From contig JBEKNT010000250.1 in NCBI GenBank assembly GCA_049522565.1, positions 1-10,009 of the forward strand: a stretch of DNA of 10,009 nucleotides. Direction: 5' to 3'. Shown here in pieces: positions 1-6,803 of the stretch. Numbering within the stretch: position 1 is the first letter of the stretch; each line of letters starts with the position of its first letter. The position numbers were made by a program, and so were the translations under genes. The DNA comes from JASHVB01 sp049522565 (lineage in GTDB: Bacteria; Pseudomonadota; Alphaproteobacteria; Acetobacterales; Acetobacteraceae). The notes below the pieces were generated by a model. The model was not told the DNA's origin. It saw only the letters and a list, made by a program, of their open reading frames with translations, and ran no database searches.

Positions 1-858
1 TACGCATTGTTTCCGCATCTGACCGTCGCGCGTAACGTCGCGTTCGGCCTGGAGATGCGGCGCTCGGCGGCGGCCGCGACCGAAACGCGCGTCGCGGAAA
101 TGCTGCGCCTGGTAAAGTTGGAGGCGCTGGCTGAGCGCCTGCCACGCGAACTCTCCGGCGGCCAGCAGCAACGTGTCGCCCTGGCCCGCGCTTTGGCCAT
201 CCATCCGCGTCTGCTCTTGCTCGATGAGCCGCTGTCGAATCTCGATGCCGCGTTGCGTCAGGAAATGGCGCGCGAGATTCGCATTCTGCAACGCGCCGGC
301 GGCATCACCACGATCATGGTGACGCACGACCAGACCGAGGCGATGGCGATGGCCGACCGCCTGGTGGTGATGCACGAAGGTCGTGTGCAGCAGATTGGCG
401 CACCGGAAGCAATCCACGCCCGCCCGGCCAATCCCTTCGTCGCGCGCTTCATCGGCGGCAGCAACATTCTCGCTGGCCGACTTGATGGCGATCGCCGGCT
501 GGTGCTGGCAGATGGCACCGTGCTGACATTGGCGGGACGCTACGCCGACAGCGGCGACGCGACACTGGCGGTGCGGCCGGACAGCGTGCATCTGCTTGCA
601 CCGGATGGTAATGCGCGCGTGGAAGGCGAGGTCGTGTTGTCCACCTGGCTCGGTTCCGTGGTGGAGCACGTCGTGCGGCTCGGCCCGGATACCACCGTTC
701 TGACGCGCGGTCCGGCGCTGGGACGCGACGCCGTGCGACGCCAGACGCCCGGCACGCGCGTTACGCTGGCCTGGGAGCCGGACGAGGAACGCCTGTTCGA
801 CGCCGATGGCAATGCTCTGACGGCGTCAGTCACTTTGAAGGAGACCAACGATGCCTAG
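1..858 (+). CDS. ABC transporter ATP-binding protein, PotA/FbpC-like (5' end outside window)
   Basis: This is the energy-coupling ATPase of a PotABCD-like importer, acting at the cytoplasmic face of the inner membrane. The frame is open from base 1, and the first residues (YALFPHLTV) are the stretch just after the Q-loop, so Walker A and the true start lie upstream; the TTG at 7 is not a start. Of the 285 visible residues, the ABC signature LSGGQQQR is at about 51-58, Walker B LLLLDEP at 71-77, the D-loop SNLDA follows, and the switch histidine is in TIMVTHD near 109. Residues from about 150 onward are the regulatory TOBE-type C-terminal domain typical of polyamine, iron and sugar ATPases. 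The stop at 856-858 overlaps the next ATG by 8 bp, indicating translational coupling with the binding protein. The substrate cannot be read from the ATPase. Confidence 0.93.
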   Translation, partial: YALFPHLTVARNVAFGLEMRRSAAAATETRVAEMLRLVKLEALAERLPRELSGGQQQRVALARALAIHPRLLLLDEPLSNLDAALRQEMAREIRILQRAGGITTIMVTHDQTEAMAMADRLVVMHEGRVQQIGAPEAIHARPANPFVARFIGGSNILAGRLDGDRRLVLADGTVLTLAGRYADSGDATLAVRPDSVHLLAPDGNARVEGEVVLSTWLGSVVEHVVRLGPDTTVLTRGPALGRDAVRRQTPGTRVTLAWEPDEERLFDADGNALTASVTLKETNDA

Positions 859-1894
859 CCCGATCCTGTCACGCCGCACCCTGCTCGCCGGCACGACATT
901 GCTGGCCGCGCCGGCCATCCTGTCGCGCCGCTCACCGGCGGCGGAACAATGCGTCGTCGGTACCTGGGGTGGTGACTACGCGCGGCTGCTGCGCGAGAAC
1001 ATCGACGACCCGATCCTGAAGCCAGCCGGCATCGAGGTCATCCAGGACGTAGGCGACGAGGTCCCGCGCGCATCCAAACTGTACGCGCAGAAGAAATTGC
1101 CGCGGGGCACGGAGGATATCGCCTGCCTCGGGGCACTGAACGGCTACCGCGTCACCGATGCCGACCTGGTCGAGCCGCTCGACGAGGCGAAGGTGCCCAA
1201 CCTGAAGCATGTGCGGCCGGACCTGCGCATGCCCGCGTTCGTGCCGCACATCTACAGTGCGCAGGTGCTGGTGTACAACACGGAGGTCGTCAAGGACCCG
1301 CCGCAAAGCCTCGGCGATCTGCTCGATCCAAAATGGAACGGCAAGGTCGGCGTGCTCAGCCAAGGGGGGAACCAGTGGCTTATTATGGCAGCGAGCCTGC
1401 TGGAGACTGGAACGACCACGGATTTCGACAAGGCGAAGGCATTCCTGCTGAAGCTGAATGCCAACGGTCTGCGCCTCTATGCCGAGACCGATGCGTTTGC
1501 GCCGGCGTTCAAGTCGGGCGAGATCAACGTCGCGGTCATCTGGCTGGCGCGTTCCGTCATGTGGCAGAACGCCGGCGTCCCGGTGAAGGGAGCGTTCCCG
1601 AAAGAAGGTGCCGTTCTGTACGTCTCCGGCATGGTCCTGCCGAAAAACGCGCCAGACAAGGACGCCGCGTACAAATACATGAACGCACTGTTGGAGCCGT
1701 CGGCGCAGCAGGGGTTTGCCGCGCATATGGGCTATCTGCCCACGGTGGACGACGCGCCGCTGACCGGGAAGGTAGGCGAGCAATTGGCGTTTCCCGAGCC
1801 TGCGCCGAAGCTGGTATCGCCGGATTATCCAGTGCTGTCCAAGGCAATTCCGGATTTGAACGACTGGTGGTTGAAGAGCATCCAGCATGGCTGA
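851..1894 (+). CDS. Extracellular solute-binding protein, spermidine/putrescine (PotD)-like
   Basis: This is a 347-residue periplasmic substrate receptor for the importer encoded on both sides of it. The N-terminus carries a twin-arginine-like signal (LSRRTLLAG followed by a hydrophobic, alanine-rich stretch), with probable cleavage near residues 28-32, so export by Tat is likely. The mature protein starts with the GTWGGDYARLL pattern found at the first beta strand of PotD/Fe3+-type family 1 binding proteins, and its length is usual for the family. Further family-like pieces are VYNTEVVKDPPQSLGDLLDPKWNGKVG and a late YKYMNALLEPSAQQGFA segment. The ATG at 851 overlaps the ATPase stop by 8 bp, and its own stop overlaps the permease start by 8 bp. 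The ligand may be a polyamine, an opine or another small cationic or amino compound; the aminotransferase downstream favours an amine, but this is inference. Confidence 0.92.
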   Translation: MPSPILSRRTLLAGTTLLAAPAILSRRSPAAEQCVVGTWGGDYARLLRENIDDPILKPAGIEVIQDVGDEVPRASKLYAQKKLPRGTEDIACLGALNGYRVTDADLVEPLDEAKVPNLKHVRPDLRMPAFVPHIYSAQVLVYNTEVVKDPPQSLGDLLDPKWNGKVGVLSQGGNQWLIMAASLLETGTTTDFDKAKAFLLKLNANGLRLYAETDAFAPAFKSGEINVAVIWLARSVMWQNAGVPVKGAFPKEGAVLYVSGMVLPKNAPDKDAAYKYMNALLEPSAQQGFAAHMGYLPTVDDAPLTGKVGEQLAFPEPAPKLVSPDYPVLSKAIPDLNDWWLKSIQHG

Positions 1895-2741
1895 GCAGCG
1901 CGAGGCCGGCGCAGCGCTTGCCCTGCTCGGCCCCGCCAGCCTGATGATGCTGTTGATGCTGGTCGTGCCGCTGGGTTTCCTGGCGCGCGACAGCCTCAAT
2001 CGCTACGACCCGAACGAGTTGATGATCGCCGCGGTGACGTCGGCGAACTACCTGCGCTTCTTCGAAGATCCATTCTACTGGAACGTGCTGGTCACCACGA
2101 TCCGCGTCTCGGTGATCGTAACCGTGGTGTGCCTGGCTCTGGGCTTGCCGATGGCCTGGCGTCTGGCGCGCAGTACCAGCCGTTGGAAATCCGCGCTTGT
2201 GGTGCTGACAGTGTTGCCGCTGTTCATCGGCTCCACGACACGCACCGCCGGCTGGATGATCCTGTTCGCGCGCGGCGGCATGCTGGACATCCTGTCGCGT
2301 GACCTGCTGCACGCCGGCACTGTGACCCTGATGTATTCCGAAACCGCGGTGATCGCCGGCATCATCGCCATCAACCTGCCATTTACCGTGCTGACGCTGC
2401 AAAGCGTATTCGAGGGCATCGACCCGCGGTTGGAGGAAGCCGCCGCGTCGATGGGTGCCGCGCCGTCGCGCGCGTTCTGGCGCATCGTGTTTCCGCTGGC
2501 GCTGCCAGGCGTGACGATTGCCGCAGTCCTGTGCTTCATCCTGTGCATGAACGCCTTCGCGACGCCGGTGTTGCTGGGTGGCCCACGCTTTCAGATGATG
2601 GCACCGCTGCTGTTCTGGGCGTTCAACAGCGACAACAACTGGCCGTTCGCCGGCGCCATCGCCTTCATCCTGATGGGCACGACACTCGGCTTGACTGGCC
2701 TGGCGAATCTGGTGATCCCGCGGCGCTATCAAGCAAGGTGA
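1887..2741 (+). CDS. ABC transporter permease, PotB-like
   Basis: This is a 284-residue inner-membrane permease of the binding-protein-dependent transport class. The first membrane segment spans about residues 9-33. Further hydrophobic segments lie near 67-95, 103-125, 150-175, 205-228 and 253-277, the six-helix layout of PotB-like proteins. The cytoplasmic EAA loop, which docks to the ATPase, is clear at 183-208 (EEAAASMGAAPSRAFWRIVF). It starts inside the end of the binding-protein gene (8 bp overlap). Importers of this class normally use a second, PotC-like permease encoded next to PotB. Here the next gene, after 59 bp, is an aminotransferase, so the partner permease is either upstream of the window, elsewhere, or absent, in which case this protein would act as a homodimer. 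Confidence 0.93.
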   Translation: MAEQREAGAALALLGPASLMMLLMLVVPLGFLARDSLNRYDPNELMIAAVTSANYLRFFEDPFYWNVLVTTIRVSVIVTVVCLALGLPMAWRLARSTSRWKSALVVLTVLPLFIGSTTRTAGWMILFARGGMLDILSRDLLHAGTVTLMYSETAVIAGIIAINLPFTVLTLQSVFEGIDPRLEEAAASMGAAPSRAFWRIVFPLALPGVTIAAVLCFILCMNAFATPVLLGGPRFQMMAPLLFWAFNSDNNWPFAGAIAFILMGTTLGLTGLANLVIPRRYQAR

Positions 2742-2790
2742 CTTGCGCCCGGCGCGGCGACAGGGGAGAAATCCGCCGTCGCAGCCAGAC

Positions 2791-2794
2791 GGAG
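2791..2794 (+). promoter_or_regulatory. Shine-Dalgarno site that sets the aminotransferase start
   Basis: GGAG lies six bases before the ATG at 2801 and nine before a second in-frame ATG at 2804. The frame is open upstream as far as 2531, but that part lies inside the permease gene in another frame, so this site supports a start at 2801 (or 2804). Confidence 0.6.
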
Positions 2795-2800
2795 ATAGGG

Positions 2801-4078
2801 ATGATGGACGCGCCAGTGCAGACGATCATGGAAACGGCACGCCGCGTGTTGCCGGCCGCCAGTTTCGGCAACCTCGCCGGCGACCTCATCATTCGCGAGG
2901 GGCATGCCGGCCGCGTCATCGACAGCGACGGCCGCGAATACGTCGATTTTCTGCTCGGCTCCGGCCCGATGTTCGTCGGCCACGGCCATCCGGAGGTGGT
3001 GGAAGCGGTGCGCGAGCAGCTTGAGCGCGGCTTCACCTTCTTTGCCAACAACGAATACGGTATCCGCCTCGCGGCCGAACTGGTCGATGCGGTGGCCTGT
3101 GCGGAGCAGGTGCGGTTCGTTTCGTCGGGCACCGAGGCGGACGCTTTCGCCATGCGCGTCGCACGCGCCTTCCGCGGCCGCGACAAGATCATGAAATTCG
3201 AGGGCGGCTTCCACGGCATGGGCGACCACAGCCTGATGAGCTGGGCGCCGAAGCGGCCGGGCAATTTTCCCCAGGCGGTGCCGGACTCACCCGGCATCTG
3301 CCGCAGTGTGCGCGACGACATGCTGATCGCGCCATTCAACGACGCCGAGATGGCCGCCAGCCTGATCCACGAGCATCGCAACGACCTCGCGGCCGTCATC
3401 GTCGAGCCGTTCCAGCGACTGCTGCCGCCGAAGTCGGGCTTCCTCCAGGCGCTGCGCAAGGCGACGCAGGATGCCGGCGTGCTGCTGATCTTCGACGAGA
3501 TTGTCACCGGCTTTCGTTTCGCCTATGGCGGTGCGCAGGAATATTACGGCGTGGTTCCTGATCTGTGCACGCTGGGCAAGATCATCGGCGGCGGGTTCCC
3601 GCTGGCGGCGATCGCCGGGCGCGCCGACATCATGGCGCTGTTCGATCGCGCTCGGGCCGGCGACGACCGGTTCCTGCCGCAGATCGGCACGTTGTCCGGC
3701 AATCCGGTGGCGGCGGTGGCCGGGCTGGCGACGCTGGCGGTGTTGAAACGTCCGGGTGTGTATCAGCAGGTTTTCGCGACGGGCCGCAAGTTGATGGACG
3801 CGCTGTCGGGCTTGCTGCGCGAGACCGGATTGCCCGGCCAGGTGATCGGCGAGCCGCCGCTGTTCGACGTGTTCTTCGCCACCGGCGACATCGCTGACTA
3901 CCGGGCCACGCTGCGCGCCGACGGCGAGATGATGCGCCGCTTCAACCAGCGCCTGCGCGGGAGCAGCGTGTTAAAGGGCGATTCAAAAATGTACATGTCG
4001 CCAGCGCATAACGACGCCGATGTGGCGCAGGCGATCGCCGCATTCACCCAGGCTCTGCACGCGGAGGCGAGCAAATGA
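2801..4078 (+). CDS. Class III PLP-dependent aminotransferase, glutamate-1-semialdehyde aminomutase-like
   Basis: This is a cytoplasmic fold-type I PLP enzyme of 425 residues, close to the length of HemL proteins. Visible landmarks are the substrate-entry region FLLGSGPMFVGHGHP (50-64), the phosphate-binding turn VSSGTEA (107-113), FEGGFHGM (133-140), the PLP-pyridine aspartate in IFDEIVTGFR (D232), the Schiff-base lysine in TLGKIIGGGFP (K260) and TLSGNP (297-302). All catalytic positions are intact. HemL makes 5-aminolevulinate, but many close relatives are catabolic aminotransferases or aminomutases. The position 59 bp behind an amine-type ABC permease, with its own ribosome site, suggests it acts on the imported compound. 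A haem-synthesis role is less likely but cannot be excluded from sequence alone. Its stop overlaps an ATG at 4075 by 4 bp (ATGA), implying that another gene once followed. Confidence 0.9.
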   Translation: MMDAPVQTIMETARRVLPAASFGNLAGDLIIREGHAGRVIDSDGREYVDFLLGSGPMFVGHGHPEVVEAVREQLERGFTFFANNEYGIRLAAELVDAVACAEQVRFVSSGTEADAFAMRVARAFRGRDKIMKFEGGFHGMGDHSLMSWAPKRPGNFPQAVPDSPGICRSVRDDMLIAPFNDAEMAASLIHEHRNDLAAVIVEPFQRLLPPKSGFLQALRKATQDAGVLLIFDEIVTGFRFAYGGAQEYYGVVPDLCTLGKIIGGGFPLAAIAGRADIMALFDRARAGDDRFLPQIGTLSGNPVAAVAGLATLAVLKRPGVYQQVFATGRKLMDALSGLLRETGLPGQVIGEPPLFDVFFATGDIADYRATLRADGEMMRRFNQRLRGSSVLKGDSKMYMSPAHNDADVAQAIAAFTQALHAEASK

Positions 4079-4165
4079 TCCACCGCGTTTCGTTGGCAGC
4101 GCGCAATCCGCGGCTGCAGTTTGCGGTGCTGAACGCGATGCCGGCGCGCGCCTCAGCACGGCCGC
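4075..4165 (+). pseudogene. Probable truncated start of a lost downstream operon gene
   Basis: An ATG at 4075 overlaps the aminotransferase stop (ATGA). It is preceded by a strong Shine-Dalgarno site, GGAGG at 4063-4067, with a 7-base spacer, exactly as expected for a translationally coupled gene. The first 30 or so codons (protein starting MIHRVSLAARNPRLQF) look coding, with mostly G/C third positions. After about 4165 the open frame, which formally continues to a stop at 4356, runs antisense through the end of the pRiA4b-type pseudogene and is arginine- and serine-rich like a shadow frame. I read this as the 5' stub of a gene whose remainder was lost or displaced. I do not recognise the family. 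The alternative is a genuine but unknown 93-residue protein ending at 4356. Confidence 0.35.
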
Positions 4166-4663
4166 TCATTCTTCGTCGTCGAAACTTGGATATTGCTCCG
4201 GAGCCTCACCACCTTGCCTCAGCAGGCGAGGATAGCGGATGCGCGGCTCGGCTTGTCCGACTCCAGTCAATTTCACGTCGAACAGCCATTCGTCGCCATA
4301 GTCGAACAGCAGCGTCATCCGGTGTCCAATTTGTGGGAACCCAGTCGCGACGCTGATCGTCTCGACCCCAAAGGCGTGTTCATCGGTGGGATCGCCCAGG
4401 TCGGTAAACAGTTCGTATCGCGGGTTCGCCCTCTACATACCGCGTCCCGACCCGGAATAGAAACCAAACGGATGATCGAAATCAAACCCGAACGTCCGCA
4501 AGGCGAAGGCGGCGAGATCGTACAATGAATGATGCGACCTTGCCTCGATCTCCCGCCAGACTTACCGCCTCCGTTGAAACGCGACACGGAATATGCGGGT
4601 CTCCGTCCTTGCGGACGCCGCCCCGCCTGTCTTCCTTGGCATTTGCTTCGGCTTCGCCACCAT
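4166..4663 (-). pseudogene. pRiA4b ORF-3-like family protein, inactivated by two stop codons
   Basis: Reading the minus strand from ATG at 4663 (AGGA nine bases upstream; a second in-frame ATG at 4642) to TGA at 4168-4166 gives one continuous frame interrupted by TAA at 4564-4562 and TAG at 4435-4433, with no frameshift. Between the stops the protein is clearly of the plasmid pRiA4b ORF-3-like family (also called IS1096 passenger TnpR-like). It has RIFRVAFQ then VWREIEA, FDFDHPFGFY, NPRYELF, then the hallmark MTLLFDYGDEWLFDV, and a C-terminal RYPRLL...GGEAPEQYPSFDDEE. The family is often found near mobile elements and its function is not established. Since only point stops break it, decay seems recent. 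The stops are TAA and TAG, not TGA, so selenocysteine recoding does not rescue it. It lies 90 bp behind the selenoprotein gene on the same strand. Confidence 0.8.
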
Positions 4664-4753
4664 CCCACCAAGTCCTGCTCTGACAGCCCCATCACACACA
4701 ATGGGATCACCCCTACGACCGGGATGCGAGCCGCCTGATCGATCTCGTACAGA

Positions 4754-5956
4754 CTATCCAGGCAGCCAGGGCACGGGCACGAAGAATCGCCCGCCGACCG
4801 TCTTCATGGCATTGTTATCGCTCGCCATCGCCATCGTGCGTAGCGCGACCAGCAGCCGCCCCGCGAGCGTTGCGCGCCAGAACCAGCCGTCAACCTGCCG
4901 ACTGGACGGCGCCGAACCCACCGCCTGCCCGGCCTCCCCGTAAAAAGCCTTGATGTCGTCGCACAGAAACCGCAGCGTCAGTGCCGCCGTCGTGTGTCCC
5001 GCCACAGCCGGCAATTCACCACCGGCGAACGCCGCCGCCAACGCGGGCCAGTCTTCCGGCGAGACAAAACTCAAGCCCACCGTGCTGCGACCAAAACGGG
5101 CGCGCGCCTGCGCCCAGGCGGGCCGCAATGCGGCCAGTTCCGTTGCAAAAGCGTCGCGCCATCCTGTCGGATCGGTTGGCGTCGCAAGCGTGGGCAGAAC
5201 CGGCGGCTCCCATCCGGGCGTATCGCTCCAGCCTGGCGGGTCGTCGGGAAAATCCGCCAAAATCACCGGCCCGTCGGTGCGTTCCAGCAACCCCAGCGCC
5301 TGCGACAACACGCGGCGTTGGAACGCGACATCCTCCGGCTCGCCGAGCGGCCGTCCCAACTGGAACGGCACGAAAAGCCCGCGCGGTGGCTGCGTCTTTT
5401 CCATCTGCACGCGCACGGCGCCGATGGCGACGCACGGCATGCCTCGGTCTTCCAGCATGTGGGCAAGCGCGCTCACGGCGCGCGTGCAGAGCGGTCAGAC
5501 AGGGGTCAGCAGGACCGCATCGACGCGCTCCTGCTGCAACTGCCCCGCTATCTGTCCGACGGACTCGATCATCGCCGCGGGATCGGTGGATCCCATGACG
5601 GTGTAATGTGTATCCGCCACGCTGCCGATCACGCCGTCTGCCGCCAGTTCCCGCAGCCGGTCGATCGGAAACACCACGTTGCGGTCGCGTTGGAATCCGC
5701 TGCGATCGAAATTGATCGACACGTGGCTAATGAGTTGTTCCGCCGCCGGGATGTCGGCCGGAATGAACCGAGCCTCGCCGCTGCCGAACGCAAACGGCTG
5801 ATCGCCCCGCCGTATCAGTGCCGCGCTGGTGACGATCGCCACGCGCCGTTGCGCCAGTGGCGGGCCGGCAACAAACGGATGCGTGTCGAATGACGGGCAT
5901 GGCAGATTGGCCACCGCGTCGCGGGTCGGCTGTGGAATGTCCTCAAGCCGTGCCAT
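4754..5956 (-). CDS. Selenoprotein B (GrdB/PrdB-like) reductase family protein with in-frame TGA (Sec154)
   Basis: This is a 400-residue protein of the glycine/sarcosine/betaine/D-proline reductase selenoprotein B family, read through a TGA at 5497-5495. A standard gene caller would split it into 5495-5956 (often from 5986) and 4754-5476 (GTG start). The start at 5956 is chosen because AGGAGG lies seven bases upstream. The N-terminal part shows family features: ISHVSINFDRSGFQRDRNV (76-94), FPIDRLREL (96-104) and IGSVADTHYTVMGS (110-123). The TGA falls in DAVLLTPV-U-PLCTRAV, so Sec154, Cys157 and Arg159 form the U-x-x-C-T-R redox motif of GrdB. The next strand-helix unit (HMLEDRGMPCVAIGAV) and FQLGRPLGEP (199-208) continue the family without a break. 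Residues about 265-400 are an extra domain I cannot name. Classical relatives reductively cleave C-N bonds in anaerobes with GrdA/GrdE or PrdA; none is visible here. The gene sits 55 bp behind a NitT/TauT permease, probably in its operon. A Cys-to-TGA nonsense mutation is the alternative. Confidence 0.85.
5467..5483 (-). promoter_or_regulatory. Candidate bacterial SECIS hairpin after the Sec codon
   Basis: On the minus-strand mRNA, eleven bases after the UGA begins a perfect 6-bp stem GCGCGC / GCGCGC closing a five-base loop CGUGA. The loop starts 18 bases after the UGA and has G as its second base followed by U. These features match the published description of bacterial SECIS elements: an upper stem a short distance after UGA, and a G in the first two loop positions. 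The hairpin lies inside the coding sequence, as it must in bacteria, and would be bound by SelB. The GC-palindromic stem could arise by chance in GC-rich DNA, so folding and conservation decide. Confidence 0.6.
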
Positions 5957-5963
5957 CTGCGTG

Positions 5964-5969
5964 CCTCCT
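5964..5969 (-). promoter_or_regulatory. Shine-Dalgarno site setting the start of the selenoprotein gene
   Basis: The minus strand reads AGGAGG, a 7-base spacer (CACGCAG), then ATG at 5956. This favours the protein starting MARLEDI over the longer in-frame ATG at 5986, which has no comparable site. Confidence 0.7.
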
Positions 5970-6011
5970 GCGCAACACCGCAGCACGTCCCCGCGGCCTG
6001 CGCAACATGTT

Positions 6012-6803
6012 TCATCGCCATGCCAGCAATGCGCGCTCCAGCAATCCGATCACCCACGCCGCCACCAGCCCAATCACCGACAGCACGACGATGCCCGCCA
6101 TCAGCGCGTCCGTGTCGTACAGGTTCCCCGCCGACAATACGAACGCCCCGATGCCCTCCTCCGCACCGATCATTTCCGCAGCCACCAACAGCACAATCGC
6201 GATGGACGCCGTAACACGAAACCCGGACAGGATCGCCGGCAATGCACCGGGCAGCACGATCTTGCGCACGATCGCGCCGGTGGAGAGGCCGAAACTCTGC
6301 CCCATACGGATCAGCGAACGCGGCACGTTGTCGACACCTCCGGCGGTGGCGATCACCGTGGGAAAGAACACGCCGAACGCCAGGGTGATGATCTTCGAGC
6401 CCTCGCCGATGCCAAACCAGATGATGAACAGCGGCACCAGCGCGATCTTCGGAATCGGAAACAACGCGGACACCACCGCCATGCCCGGCGAGCGCAGCGC
6501 CGACCACAATCCCACTGCCAGCCCCATGCCGATGCCGAACACCGTGCCGACACTCCAGCCGATCGCCAGCCGCAGCAGCGATGCCGACAGGTGCTTCCAC
6601 AATTCGCCGCTTAACGTCAGGTGCCACAACTCGATTGCGATGTTGACCGGCGCCGGCAGGAACAGCGTCGGGATGACGCCGGCGGAACAGCCGAACTGCC
6701 ATAGCGCGACCACCCCGATCAACGTCGCGGCTGCCGCCCAGAAGCGCTCGCGGGGGGCAAAGCCGCCGCCGCGGAACGGCACGGAACCGTCAATGCGGCG
6801 CAT
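6012..6803 (-). CDS. ABC transporter permease, NitT/TauT (SsuC/TauC) family
   Basis: This is a 263-residue inner-membrane permease. The start at ATG 6803 is supported by GGGAG at 6815-6811 with a 7-base spacer; the frame is also open from 6836, but that start has no such support. After a basic N-terminus there are hydrophobic segments near 22-45, 76-100, 107-130, 138-155, 195-215 and 233-258. Family motifs are LFLPAPVNI (47-55), FPIPKIALVPLFIIWFGIG (115-133), and the ATPase-docking loop GQSFGLSTGAIVRKIVLPGALP (168-189). Its start lies 14 bp inside the ATPase gene, so the two are translationally coupled. With the ATPase and binding protein upstream it makes a complete importer. The family moves nitrate, sulfonates, taurine, pyrimidine precursors and others, and the substrate here is not evident. 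It ends 55 bp before the selenoprotein gene. Confidence 0.93.
   Translation of the reverse strand: MRRIDGSVPFRGGGFAPRERFWAAAATLIGVVALWQFGCSAGVIPTLFLPAPVNIAIELWHLTLSGELWKHLSASLLRLAIGWSVGTVFGIGMGLAVGLWSALRSPGMAVVSALFPIPKIALVPLFIIWFGIGEGSKIITLAFGVFFPTVIATAGGVDNVPRSLIRMGQSFGLSTGAIVRKIVLPGALPAILSGFRVTASIAIVLLVAAEMIGAEEGIGAFVLSAGNLYDTDALMAGIVVLSVIGLVAAWVIGLLERALLAWR

Noticed and set aside
932..2732. Long minus-strand frames (932-1999 and 1557-2732)
   Set aside because: They lie opposite the binding protein and permease, whose motifs are unambiguous; their own translations are low-complexity R/H/Q-rich.
2531..2800. Extending the aminotransferase upstream to 2531
   Set aside because: The added residues are out-of-frame permease sequence, and GGAG at 2791-2794 marks the start at 2801.
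4315..4710. A 131-codon minus-strand frame across the pRiA4b-type pseudogene
   Set aside because: The family match is in another frame of the same strand; this one is R/G/S-rich and has no recognisable domain.
4690..4759. A short plus-strand frame reading QWDHPYDRDASRLIDLVQ
   Set aside because: It looks protein-like but is only about 25 codons, follows a stop, has no start, and runs antisense into the selenoprotein gene. It may be chance or a remnant and cannot be supported.
5474..5497. Reading the selenoprotein region as two separate genes, or as a plain pseudogene
   Set aside because: The GTG at 5476 has no ribosome site and the TGA sits in the family's redox motif with all else intact. 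Recoding explains it better, although a nonsense mutation is not strictly excluded without selB/selC evidence.
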